This document shows positions 17,440-26,021 of a stretch of DNA of 64,000 bases, in pieces; position 1 is the first letter of the stretch; each line of letters opens with the position of its first letter. A model generated the notes under the pieces. The model did not search any database, was not told where the DNA came from, and saw only the letters and a list, made by a program, of their open reading frames with translations. Source of the stretch: Nocardia bovistercoris (GTDB lineage: Bacteria > Actinomycetota > Actinomycetes > Mycobacteriales > Mycobacteriaceae); NCBI RefSeq assembly GCF_015674855.1, contig NZ_JADMLG010000006.1:387857-451856 (forward strand), in the 5' to 3' direction. Made by a program: the position numbers and the translations under genes.

Positions 17440-17556
17440 TCACAGACCTTTTCTGATTTCCTCGAACAGACCGAACTCACCCGAGTCCGACCACGCATAC
17501 CGGTCGACGTTCTCGGGTGCGAAGTGCCGCACCACGGCCCCGGGTCGCCTGCGCAT
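17440..17556 (-). CDS. Possible 38-aa peptide gene
   Basis: ATG-initiated short frame, 132 bp upstream of and co-directional with the atypical P450. The product is basic at the N-terminus (MRRRPGAVVRHF), then acidic and aromatic (DRYAWSDSGEFGLFEEIRKGL). Third-position GC is about 76%, a little low. An in-frame stop lies four codons upstream. I recognise no family. It could be a peptide substrate, a leader peptide or chance. Confidence 0.3.
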   Translation of the reverse strand: MRRRPGAVVRHFAPENVDRYAWSDSGEFGLFEEIRKGL

Positions 17557-18306
17557 CGGCAGATACTCTCACACGACACCCGTGCCGCGACAACCCCCCA
17601 CGGGGAGGGTGATTTCGAATCGAATCGCGGAAAAAGCTGCGTGATCAGGACTTCGGTCGATTCGGCGTACCTGGCCGACCTGCGTCGGAGCCACGGCGAC
17701 GAGGTGCGCGTCCGGGGCCGGGGACAGCGGCCGCGCGACGCATCCGTCGGATGGCGCGACGGCGAGCTCCGGCCGCGCTACGCTTCCCCGCACGCGCCAC
17801 GACCGCGCGGGGGCGGGTGAAGCTGAACGGCCACAAATAAAACCGACCGCCTCGTATTAAAATTTTCCGGGCAGCGCATCGAGCGATTATGTGGCAAAAT
17901 ATGTTTCGTGTCCCAAGCAGTTGATGGCAAACATGAAAAATGCCATGTAGAACGATTGCGGGACCACACCTACGGCCCGGCAGCGCGCGCGCAGCGCCCG
18001 ACGGCCGAACCCCTGACGCCACCCACTCCCGCCTTCGACCCCTCCGGGTCACATCCTCCGCCGCACCGACATCCGCCCCCGGATCGGGCGGCAGTCCGCG
18101 AAACAAGCACCAGGACAATTCATTTCGTAAAGGTGCGCTGATCTGCCGACAGGTGATCCGCGGACCTCCCGTTCCGGTCAACGGCCGCGACCGTGCGCAC
18201 GCACGCCGCAGGCCCGTCCCGGCGCGTCGAGGTTCAGGTGATGACCTCGATATGCCCAACGGCAGCGGATACGCCGCTGGGATCGGAAACAATCAAGGAG
18301 GCGGCT
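17557..18306. promoter_or_regulatory. Long intergenic leader with an AT-rich block
   Basis: No convincing gene in 750 bp. The block 17830-17960 is far more AT-rich than the rest and contains an inverted repeat ATGGCA/TGCCAT at 17924-17946 (11-nt spacer), plausible as a promoter/operator for the acyl-CoA oxidase-like gene. That would give it a leader of over 300 nt. A strong AAGGAG precedes the 18307 start. Confidence 0.45.
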
Positions 18307-20076
18307 ATGACCGCGCAAGGGTCCGAGAAAATCACCCCGTTGGCCGACGTGCTCAGACACGGCGACCTCGAATTCCACCAACGGTTGCAAGACGTCCTGA
18401 TCAATCCGGATTTCGCGGTCACCGACCGGCTGAGTCAGGAGCGGCGGCGGGAGAACGCCTACGACCAGTTGCGCTACCTGGTCAAGGAGATCGGCAGCAC
18501 CCGCGAGACCGCGACCGACCTGCCCGCGCTGTTCGCGGTGTTCGACTGGTCCGCGGTACTGGCCACCGACCTCATCCCGCTCATCTCGGGACATTTCAAC
18601 CTGGCCACGGGCAGCCTGTCCACCCTCACCGATTCCGATTCGGCCGCACCGTATCTGAACGATCTCGACGACGCCTCCGCCGTCGGCGTCATGCTGCTCA
18701 CCGAATACGGGTGCGGCTCCAACATCGGCTTCATGCAGACCACCGCCACCTGGGACGGCGACGGCTTCGTCCTGAACACGCCCACCCCGAGGGCGCGGAA
18801 ATTCATGCCATCGGTGGGGATTCCGGTCGCCAGGGTCTGCGTCATCGGCGCGCGGCTCATCGACTCCACCGGAACCGACCAGGGCGTGCACCTTTTCACC
18901 GCCCGACTACGCGACGCCAACGGCGATCCCTGCCCCGGCGTGACCATCACCCAACTCGACCATCAGCCCCTGGTCATCATGGACAACTCGGTCATCGGCT
19001 TCGACCAGCTCCGGGTCGACCGCGACGCGTGGCTGAGCAACGACCTCGCCGACATCGACGACGCGGGCGTACTCACCTGGCGTGACGCGGACAGCCACAA
19101 ACGCGCATTCGCCTCGGCCATCAGCCAATTGACCGTCGGGCGGCTCGCGCTCTCGTCCTGCCTCACCTCCGCGGCCCGCGCCTCGCTCTACATCGCGTTG
19201 AGCTACGCCGCCAAGCGCACGGTGCCGCTGACCCTCGTCGACACCCCGCGCATGATCGAGATCCCGCACGTGCGCGACACCTTGCTCGCCGATCTCGCGG
19301 GCACGGTCGCGCGCACCATCTACGGCAACGCGATCAAGACCACGCTCGCCGACAGCGATCTCACCGATCGCGACACGGTGGTCGCGGTGATGCTGGCCAA
19401 GTACTTCATCCAGCCGCACGCGCTGGAGACCGTCACGCACTGCCGCATCAAGATGGGCGCGCAGGGCATGTTCAGCGCCAACCGGGTCGCCGACTACCTC
19501 GGTGTCTGCCACGCGGCCATCACCGGCGAAGGCGACTGCCACGTCCTCGGTTCGGTGGGCGGACGCGTACTGGCCCGGCGACTCGCGACCGCAACGCCGC
19601 CCGCGCCCGCACCGCACGATCCGGCGGACCCCGCCGACCGCACCCGGCTGCTCGAGGCCCGCACCCTGACGATCGCGCACGAAGCCCAGCGGCATCTGGC
19701 GACATCGGAGCTCTCGGGGCGGCTCGCGATCATCCCCGAGGCGCTGAACCTGGCCGAGGCGTACTGCACGGCGCAGGCGGCGGCATTGCTCGACGCCAGT
19801 GCCGAGCATCCCGAGATCGCCGCCGTGCGTGACGTTTTCACGTTGCAGTACCTCGATCGGAACACCACCTGGTACCTCACCCACGGCCTGCTCGACATCG
19901 CCGCGGTCGCGACGATCGAACAGCAATTGCACAAGGCCGTCGACACCCTCGCCGAGCACGTGCCCGCCCTGCTCGACGCGTTCGAGTTCGACGACGCGAT
20001 CCTCGGCGCGCCGGTGCTGTCCGACGATCTGCCCAGCGCGTGGAGTTCTCGCATCGCCGAGGACGATCAGCACTGA
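18307..20076 (+). CDS. Acyl-CoA oxidase/dehydrogenase-like flavoprotein
   Basis: 589-aa enzyme, much longer than a 380-aa acyl-CoA dehydrogenase and matching acyl-CoA oxidase-type proteins that introduce a 2,3-double bond into an acyl-CoA. The FAD-region motif is LLTEYGCGSNIG (about residues 133-144, the TELGHGSN counterpart). A later GAQGMFSANRVADYLG and ITGEGDCHVLG (about 390-420) match the C-terminal FAD/substrate segment. The ATG at 18307 is favoured by AAGGAG 6-7 nt upstream. It is followed by a hairpin and then the second CYP157-like gene. Context with P450s and FMOs suggests lipid or terpenoid oxidation. Confidence 0.82.
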   Translation: MTAQGSEKITPLADVLRHGDLEFHQRLQDVLINPDFAVTDRLSQERRRENAYDQLRYLVKEIGSTRETATDLPALFAVFDWSAVLATDLIPLISGHFNLATGSLSTLTDSDSAAPYLNDLDDASAVGVMLLTEYGCGSNIGFMQTTATWDGDGFVLNTPTPRARKFMPSVGIPVARVCVIGARLIDSTGTDQGVHLFTARLRDANGDPCPGVTITQLDHQPLVIMDNSVIGFDQLRVDRDAWLSNDLADIDDAGVLTWRDADSHKRAFASAISQLTVGRLALSSCLTSAARASLYIALSYAAKRTVPLTLVDTPRMIEIPHVRDTLLADLAGTVARTIYGNAIKTTLADSDLTDRDTVVAVMLAKYFIQPHALETVTHCRIKMGAQGMFSANRVADYLGVCHAAITGEGDCHVLGSVGGRVLARRLATATPPAPAPHDPADPADRTRLLEARTLTIAHEAQRHLATSELSGRLAIIPEALNLAEAYCTAQAAALLDASAEHPEIAAVRDVFTLQYLDRNTTWYLTHGLLDIAAVATIEQQLHKAVDTLAEHVPALLDAFEFDDAILGAPVLSDDLPSAWSSRIAEDDQH

Positions 20077-20101
20077 AATCCGCTGTCGCGGTATCGGGTA
20101 C

Positions 20102-20135
20102 GCGCGCCGCCGTCGGACTTCCGGCGGCGGCGCGC
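20102..20135. terminator. GC-rich hairpin between oxidase and P450-like gene
   Basis: 11-bp stem (GCGCGCCGCCG / CGGCGGCGCGC) with a 12-nt loop 25 bp after the upstream stop. It separates the acyl-CoA oxidase-like gene from the P450-like gene, which therefore likely has its own promoter in 20136-20240. Confidence 0.55.
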
Positions 20136-20244
20136 GCCTGCGCGTTACGCCTCGCCACAATCCCGTTGGAGCCGAACAACATAGGTCTTCGCCGCGGCGC
20201 TTCCTTGGGTAGGATGCTGCCGCAACCGATATCTAGGAGACCAT

Positions 20245-21492
20245 GTGGAGCCTGAGCAACCGCTTCAGGGTGCTGCCGCCAGCTCGACTTCGACGATCGA
20301 AGACGGCCCTACTCGAATCCCGATCTACACTCCGGAATTCGCCGCCGACCCCCATTCCGCCTACCGGCGGATGCGCGCGGAATACGGGGCTCTCGTGCCG
20401 GTGGAGATGTGGCCGGGGGTGCCCGCGACACTGGTCGTCGACTACAACACCGCCGTCCGAATCCTCGGTGATCCGGAACACTTCCCCGCCGATCCCAGCA
20501 TCTGGCAGAAAACGGTGCCGCCCGGCATTCCGATCATGCCGATGGTCGAAGCCAGGCCGAACGCGATCCGCACGAGCGGACCCGCGCACACCCGCTACCG
20601 CGAATCCATTGTCGCCGCGCTCGCCGGAATGGACCTGTACACCGTGCAGCCCATCGTGGAGCGATCCGCCGCGCCGCTCATCAACAACTTCTGCCAGGAC
20701 GGCAGGGCCGACGTCCTGCTCCAGTACGTGTCTCCGCTGGTCTTCACGGTCTTCTGCCAGGTGCTCGGCTGTCCGCCCGATATCGGCGAGCGGGTCGCCG
20801 AGGCCAGTGCCGCGATGTTCGACGGCGTTGACACCGATACGGTCAACGCCATCATGGGCGGCGCGCTGCTCGACCTCACCGCGCTCAAACGCGAGTATCC
20901 CGGCGACGACATCACCACCCGGCTCATCCAGCACCCGGCGAAACTGACCGACGAGGAAATGGTCCACCAACTGGTCCTGCTCTTCGCCGCGGGCGTCGAA
21001 CCGCCGCTCAACCTCATCACCAACACCCTGCTGCTCATCCTGACCGACACCCGTTTCGGCGGATACGACAGCCCGCACATCACCACGACGACCGCGCTGC
21101 AGGAACGGCTGACCACCGACCCGCCCATGGCGAACTACTGCATCACCTACCCGCGCCACCCCATCCTGCTCGAAGGCGTCTGGCTGCCCGCGCACCAGCC
21201 CATCATCATCAGCATGACCGCCTGCAACACCGACCCGAAGATGAACAACGGCCAGTCCCTGGACAACAGCTGGGTGCTCACCTACAGCACCGGGCCGCAC
21301 GCGTGCCCGGCGCCCGCCCGCGAATACGGGATCATGCTGGCGAGATTGGTCATCGATTACCTTCTCGACATGCTCCCCGAGATCAGGCTCGCGGTCCCCC
21401 CGCACGCGCTCGAGTGGCGCCCCGGCCCCTTCCACCGGGCGCTCGCCTCGTTCCCCGTCGTCTTCCCCCCGTCCCCGCCCTTCGAACTCTGA
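20245..21492 (+). CDS. Second CYP157-like P450 lacking ExxR
   Basis: 415-aa P450-fold protein, clearly paralogous to the gene at 16018: both contain a YTPxFAxDPH start, PGVPATLV, DPxHFPADP and WRPGPFHRAL near the end. The I helix is FAAGVEPPLN, the K-helix segment is TTDPPMANY without ExxR, and the heme loop is YSTGPHACPAP (Cys about 353), where even the conserved Phe is Tyr. A GTG at 20245 is chosen with TAGGAGA 7-9 nt upstream; an overlapping ATG at 20243 is in another frame. It converges on the FMO gene with 4 bp between the stops. The function is unclear for the same reasons as its paralogue. Confidence 0.85.
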   Translation: MEPEQPLQGAAASSTSTIEDGPTRIPIYTPEFAADPHSAYRRMRAEYGALVPVEMWPGVPATLVVDYNTAVRILGDPEHFPADPSIWQKTVPPGIPIMPMVEARPNAIRTSGPAHTRYRESIVAALAGMDLYTVQPIVERSAAPLINNFCQDGRADVLLQYVSPLVFTVFCQVLGCPPDIGERVAEASAAMFDGVDTDTVNAIMGGALLDLTALKREYPGDDITTRLIQHPAKLTDEEMVHQLVLLFAAGVEPPLNLITNTLLLILTDTRFGGYDSPHITTTTALQERLTTDPPMANYCITYPRHPILLEGVWLPAHQPIIISMTACNTDPKMNNGQSLDNSWVLTYSTGPHACPAPAREYGIMLARLVIDYLLDMLPEIRLAVPPHALEWRPGPFHRALASFPVVFPPSPPFEL

Positions 21493-21496
21493 CCGC

Positions 21497-22828
21497 TCAC
21501 GAGCCGCTTCGCACGCGGGCGCGCGCTCGGCGCTTGCCCGCGGGCAGCTCACGCTTCCTGATGTCGCGCTCGTAGACGAAGTAGTCCACCTGCTGGGTGT
21601 GCCTGGCCCTGGCGACCATGTGCCCGTTGAACTTCTGGTGGTCGGCGGTGATGACCCGGCGCATCCGGTCCGCGCTCGGCAGCGCGTACTCCCCCGCCGC
21701 GAAGGCGGCGACGAGGCGGGCCTGGCATTCCACGAACGGGAACAGCGTCGGATACGGCTGCGCGAATCCGACGAAGACCAGGTCGTCGATGCCGGGCGCG
21801 AACATCCGCTTGTACAGGTCGATGCGGTTGTCCGGGGCGCTGATGAATTCGGGATCGAAGAACGGGAAGGTGATGTTGTATCCCGTGCAGTAGATGATCA
21901 CGTCGAAGTCGTGGTGTGATCCGTCCTCGAAGTGCACGGTTTTCCCGTCGAGCCGGGTGACGTTCGGCTTGGCCACGATATCGCCGGAACCCAGCCGCAA
22001 CGGCAATTCCACCGACTGGGTCGGATGCGCCTCGAAGAATTTGTGGTTGGGCGTGGGCAATCCGTACTTCTCCGGTTTGCCCGCGAGCACCGGCGTGAAG
22101 ATCTGGGCGAATTTCCGCTGCCAGGTCAACGGCACGTACGGCACGGTCCGGTAGTAGCGGTCGCCGGGCACTCCCGCCAGGTATTTCGGGACGATCCACG
22201 ACCCCGACCGGGTGGACAGCCACACCTCGGTGCCCAGGCTGCGCGAGGACACCTCGACGGCGATATCGGCGGCGCTGTTGCCGATGCCGACGATCAGCAC
22301 GCGCATATCGCGCAGGTCGAGCGGCGTGTAGGGGTCGATATAGGAATGCGAATGGAAGGCGGCGCCGGTGAACTCGCCGGGAAAGTCCGGCAGGCGCGGG
22401 TCCCAGTGGTGGCCGTTGCCGACCACGAGCATGTCGAAGCGCTCGGTGGCGTTCGCCGACTCGATCTCCCAGCCGCCCTCGGGCAGTCGCCGCGCGTGCC
22501 GTACCGCATTGCCGAATTCGATATTGCGGAGCAGGCCGAAGTGCTCGGCGTAGTCGTCGAGATAGCGCTTGATGTCGGTGTGGTGCGGGAAGTCGGGATA
22601 GTGCTCGGGCATCGGGAAATCACGGAAGGACAGCCGATACTTCGAGGTGTCGATGTGCAGGGAGCGATAGGCGCTGGAATGCCCGTTCGGATTGCCGAAC
22701 GCCCAGTTGCCGCCGATGCGGTCCGACGATTCGAAACAGGTGTAGTCGATACCGCGGTCGGCGAGCATCTTTCCGGTGGTCAAGCCACTGATGCCCGCGC
22801 CGATCACCGCGACTCTCGGGTGTGCCAC
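21497..22828 (-). CDS. Flavin-containing monooxygenase (FMO), copy A
   Basis: 443-aa FAD/NADPH monooxygenase of the FMO family (N- or S-oxygenation, or Baeyer-Villiger-type attack on ketones). The FAD motif GAGISG is near the N-terminus, the GGNWAFGNPNG loop follows, the FMO fingerprint FTGAAFHSHSY is at about residue 150, and the NADPH motif GIGNSAADIA is at about 180. A GTG at 22828 is chosen because GGAGGA sits about 4 nt upstream; ATG starts exist a few codons earlier. It is very similar to copy B at 26022. A TGACGCGCGTCA palindrome lies about 80 bp upstream, as in front of copy B. Confidence 0.9.
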   Translation of the reverse strand: MAHPRVAVIGAGISGLTTGKMLADRGIDYTCFESSDRIGGNWAFGNPNGHSSAYRSLHIDTSKYRLSFRDFPMPEHYPDFPHHTDIKRYLDDYAEHFGLLRNIEFGNAVRHARRLPEGGWEIESANATERFDMLVVGNGHHWDPRLPDFPGEFTGAAFHSHSYIDPYTPLDLRDMRVLIVGIGNSAADIAVEVSSRSLGTEVWLSTRSGSWIVPKYLAGVPGDRYYRTVPYVPLTWQRKFAQIFTPVLAGKPEKYGLPTPNHKFFEAHPTQSVELPLRLGSGDIVAKPNVTRLDGKTVHFEDGSHHDFDVIIYCTGYNITFPFFDPEFISAPDNRIDLYKRMFAPGIDDLVFVGFAQPYPTLFPFVECQARLVAAFAAGEYALPSADRMRRVITADHQKFNGHMVARARHTQQVDYFVYERDIRKRELPAGKRRARARVRSGS

Positions 22829-22909
22829 ATGTCCTCCATTGGCCATTACGCGACGGCAGGCCACCCGGCCGTCCGCGAGGAACCGGTGCGCCGATCGTAT
22901 TGCTCTACC

Positions 22910-22921
22910 TGACGCGCGTCA
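22910..22921. promoter_or_regulatory. Shared FMO palindrome, copy A
   Basis: Perfect 12-bp palindrome TGACGCGCGTCA in the region upstream of FMO copy A. The same core, extended to TTGACGCGCGTCAA, occurs upstream of FMO copy B at 25959. Confidence 0.6.
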
Positions 22922-23029
22922 ATATACTCCGACTCATGTCAACACACTGATCAGCGCGGTCGGGCGGCGCGGTCGCGAGACCGGGGACGCGCTCGAATCC
23001 GCTCCGGCGCGCACCCCTGTCACGTACAG

Positions 23030-23048
23030 TACGGTAAGCGTTACCGTT
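23030..23048. promoter_or_regulatory. TACnGTA 12-bp-phase operator before phosphotransferase
   Basis: TACGGTA (23030) and TACCGTT (23042) start 12 bp apart and together hold a perfect inverted repeat ACGGTAA-GCG-TTACCGT (23031-23047). A further TACAGTA overlaps at 23025. Located 102 bp upstream of the phosphotransferase start. Confidence 0.65.
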
Positions 23049-23149
23049 GCGTTTTCGAAGAGTTTCGGGGGCGTCCGGTTCGCCCGGCCGCGTCGCACGC
23101 ACCGCCCGGCGCACGATCCTGTCCACGATTCCGAATCCGAGGTATACCG

Positions 23150-24247
23150 ATGGCCGCACCCGACCGACCGACCACCGCACCGCCGATCCCCCGCCGCGCC
23201 GAGGACGTCACCGGCGCATGGCTCCAGACGGTACTCGGCGCGGGCGGACACCACGCGGTGATCGAAGATGTCGCGGTCACCCCGATCGGCACCGGCCAGA
23301 CGGGCGCCACCTTCCGCGTCACACCCCGCTACGGATCCGGAACCACCACGCTCCCGGCCACATTCGTGCTCAAGCTGCCGACGGGCGACGACTCGATCCG
23401 CGCAGGCGTCACCCTCGGCTACCTCAGCGAGGTCACCTTCTACACCGAGGTAGCCGACCACACCCGCGCACCCATTCCGCGCTGTTATCACAGCGAGATC
23501 ACCGAGGACGGCGCCGAATTCGCCCTGCTCCTCGACGACCTCGCGCCCGCCGTCCAGGGCGACCAGATCGCGGGCTGCGACGCCGAAGCGGCGCGCCTGG
23601 CGGTGACGGCGCTGGCGGGCCTGCACGGACCGAGCTGGTGTGACCCGGCCTGGCTCGAACTCCCGGTGGCGATGCCCAAACCCGGCGACACCGCGGGCGC
23701 GGGCGGGCTCGGCGACGTGGCGCGCATGGCCTCGGACATGGTCCTCGAACGGGTCGGCGACCGCATGAGCGCCGAGGACCGCGAAACCATGTCGGCGGCA
23801 CTGGATCTCGTCGGCCCCTGGCTGCTCGCCCACACCGACCGATACGCGGTGATGCACGGCGACTACCGACTCGACAACCTGATGTTCGACACCGACCGGG
23901 TGGCCGTGGTCGACTGGCAGACCGTCGGAATCGGCCTGCCCGCGCGCGATCTCGCCTACTTCACCGCGACCAGCCTGGACCCCGAGATCCGCGCGGCGTG
24001 CGAATCCGATCTCGTCGACGCGTACCACAGCGCCCTGCTCGCGCACGGCGTCACCGACTACAGTCGCGAGACCTGCTGGCAGGACTACCGATTCGGCATG
24101 GTGCAGGGGCCGCTGATCACCGCGCTCGGCTGCGCGTTCGCCAGCCCGACGGCGCGCGGCGAGGAACTGTTCCTCGTGATGCTCGGGCGCAGCTGCCGGG
24201 CGATCCGCGAACTCGGCACCCTCGACCTGATCCGCGCCGCGAGCTGA
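23150..24247 (+). CDS. EcKinase/APH-like phosphotransferase
   Basis: 365-aa kinase-fold protein paralogous to the one at 43. An N-terminal lobe Lys lies in TFVLKLPTG (about residue 80), followed by a lobe-linking EFALLLDDL. The catalytic loop is HGDYRLDN (about 235) and the metal-binding motif is DWQTVGIG. An ATG with GAGG about 9 nt upstream gives the start. Such proteins belong to the choline/ecdysteroid kinase-like group and phosphorylate small hydroxylated molecules; the substrate is not deducible. It lies between FMO copy A (divergent) and the MFS exporter (convergent, 6 bp apart), with a TACnGTA operator upstream. Confidence 0.86.
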   Translation: MAAPDRPTTAPPIPRRAEDVTGAWLQTVLGAGGHHAVIEDVAVTPIGTGQTGATFRVTPRYGSGTTTLPATFVLKLPTGDDSIRAGVTLGYLSEVTFYTEVADHTRAPIPRCYHSEITEDGAEFALLLDDLAPAVQGDQIAGCDAEAARLAVTALAGLHGPSWCDPAWLELPVAMPKPGDTAGAGGLGDVARMASDMVLERVGDRMSAEDRETMSAALDLVGPWLLAHTDRYAVMHGDYRLDNLMFDTDRVAVVDWQTVGIGLPARDLAYFTATSLDPEIRAACESDLVDAYHSALLAHGVTDYSRETCWQDYRFGMVQGPLITALGCAFASPTARGEELFLVMLGRSCRAIRELGTLDLIRAAS

Positions 24248-24253
24248 ATCCCG

Positions 24254-25813
24254 CTATTCCGACCCGCCGACCCGTTCCGGTTCGGCGGGCGCGGCGACCG
24301 CCTCGGGTTCGGGCCGTCGCCGTCCCGGCGTCCAGACCGCCGCGGCGACCATGGCGATCAGCGTCACGAAGCCGAGGGTGGTCGCCGCCTGCCGCGCGCC
24401 GTGCACGAAGGCTTCCTTGGCCTGATCGGCTACGGGCTGGGCGGCGGGACCGATGCTCTCGGCGACACCGAGGGCGGCGGCCAGCGAATCCGAGACCGGC
24501 CCGCGCAGTTGTTCGGGCAGTTTCGCGGTGACGGCGGCGATGCGTTCGGTGTAGCCCGCCGCGAGCACGCTGCCCGCGACGGCGATGCCGAGCGCCGCGC
24601 CGACTTCGCGGGTCGCGTCGTTCACCGCTGCCGCGACGCCGTGCTTGTGTTCCGGTACGCCCGCCACGATGGCGGCGGTGGCCGGGGTGGCCGAGAGCGC
24701 CAAGCCGAGTCCGAGCACCATCAGCGGCCACAGCAGGTCGATGTACGCGCTGTCCACCGTCAGCCTGGCCAGGCCGAACATGCCGACGACGGTCACCCCC
24801 ATGCCCGCGCAGATGATCGCCCTGAGTCCGAGTCGCTCGGCCAGCCACGGCGCGATCGGCGATATCGGCAACATCGGAATCATGATGGGCGACAGGGCGA
24901 TCGCGGCCGCGAACGGTTCGTAGCCGAGGATCAGTTGCAGGTACTGCACGATGAGCATGAACACGCCGAACACCACGAGGAACTGCAGGGTGACGGCGAA
25001 CGCGCCGCCCGCGAAGCCGCGGTCGGTGAACAATCGCATGTCGAGCAGCGGCTGATCGACCCGCAACTCGACCGCGACGAACGTCGCCGAGGCGCCGATG
25101 CCGCCGACGATCGCGGCGATCACGATCGGATCGCCCCAGCCGACGCGGGGCACCTCGGCGGCCGCGACCACGATCAGTCCGATCGCGGTCGCCGAGAGCA
25201 GCGCGCCCCACAGGTCGAACGCCGGTCGCGACTCGTCCACCGATTCGGGCACGGTGCAGCCCGCGATCGCGAGGACCACGCCCGCGATCGCCATCGCCGC
25301 CGGAATCGACAACCACGACCAGTTCGCCAGCAGCAGTCCGGTGCCGAGCAGTCCGACGACGGCGCCCGAGGCGACCGCCGCCGCCCACACCCCGATGGCG
25401 AAGCCGCGCCGCTGCTCGGGAAAGCCCGCCGTCAGCAGCGACAGCGTGGACGGCATGACCAGGGCCGCGCCGACGCCGGTGAGCGCGCGCGCCGCGATGA
25501 GCCAGGCGGGTCCCTCGATGAACAGCGGGAGCGACGAGGCGGCGGCGAAGACGAAAAGGCCGCCGACCATCACCCGGCGGCGACCGTAGCGGTCGCCGAG
25601 CGCGCCGCCGGGCAGTACCAGGCAGGCCAGCGCGAGGGTGTAGCCGTCGGTGATCCAGGTCAGCTGGGTCTGGGTGGCCCCGGTGTCGGAGGCGATGTTC
25701 GGCAGCGCGGTGTAGAGCGCCACCATGCCCGCGATGACCAGCGCCACCGCGACGCACGACAGCGCGAGCGCCCAGAACTGCGCGGGCGCCAGCGACTGTT
25801 TCGTCCGGCTCAT
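24254..25813 (-). CDS. DHA2-family MFS drug exporter (14 TM)
   Basis: 519-aa integral membrane protein with about 14 hydrophobic helices, typical of EmrB/QacA-type proton antiporters. The loop 2-3 signature reads GGALGDRYGRRRVM (about residues 75-88). Motif C in helix 5 is not obvious to me. A cytoplasmic Arg/Glu-rich tail ends the protein. The ATG has GGGAGG about 4 nt upstream. It probably exports a toxic compound or a product of the neighbouring oxidative genes. A TACnGTA-type operator lies at 25854, 41 bp ahead of the start, shared in type with the phosphotransferase promoter. Confidence 0.9.
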   Translation of the reverse strand: MSRTKQSLAPAQFWALALSCVAVALVIAGMVALYTALPNIASDTGATQTQLTWITDGYTLALACLVLPGGALGDRYGRRRVMVGGLFVFAAASSLPLFIEGPAWLIAARALTGVGAALVMPSTLSLLTAGFPEQRRGFAIGVWAAAVASGAVVGLLGTGLLLANWSWLSIPAAMAIAGVVLAIAGCTVPESVDESRPAFDLWGALLSATAIGLIVVAAAEVPRVGWGDPIVIAAIVGGIGASATFVAVELRVDQPLLDMRLFTDRGFAGGAFAVTLQFLVVFGVFMLIVQYLQLILGYEPFAAAIALSPIMIPMLPISPIAPWLAERLGLRAIICAGMGVTVVGMFGLARLTVDSAYIDLLWPLMVLGLGLALSATPATAAIVAGVPEHKHGVAAAVNDATREVGAALGIAVAGSVLAAGYTERIAAVTAKLPEQLRGPVSDSLAAALGVAESIGPAAQPVADQAKEAFVHGARQAATTLGFVTLIAMVAAAVWTPGRRRPEPEAVAAPAEPERVGGSE

Positions 25814-25853
25814 CTTGCCTCCCGAAAAGCGTCCGGCAACGTATTGATGCCGG

Positions 25854-25872
25854 TACCGTAAGCATTATTGTA
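25854..25872. promoter_or_regulatory. TACnGTA 12-bp-phase operator before MFS gene
   Basis: TACCGTA (25854) and TATTGTA (25866) start 12 bp apart. The central GTAAGC-A/G-TTA matches the 23030 site. It is a weaker copy of the same motif. Confidence 0.5.
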
Positions 25873-25958
25873 AAACTATCCGAGTCTCGCCCCACACCCG
25901 ATGACCAGGGTCGACGCGCGCACGGACGGTCTCAATTCCTTACATGCGACAGCGATTC

Positions 25959-25972
25959 TTGACGCGCGTCAA
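25959..25972. promoter_or_regulatory. Shared FMO palindrome, copy B
   Basis: Perfect 14-bp palindrome TTGACGCGCGTCAA, 50 bp upstream of the GTG start of FMO copy B; see 22910. Confidence 0.62.
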
Positions 25973-26021
25973 ATCATGGCTCTACCATCGCTGGACCACC
26001 GCATGACCGAAGGGCTCCACC

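Noticed and set aside
17924..17946. Small RNA or riboswitch in the AT-rich block before the acyl-CoA oxidase-like gene
   Set aside because: Only a 6-bp inverted repeat is visible, with no conserved riboswitch core or terminator. Better explained as an operator.
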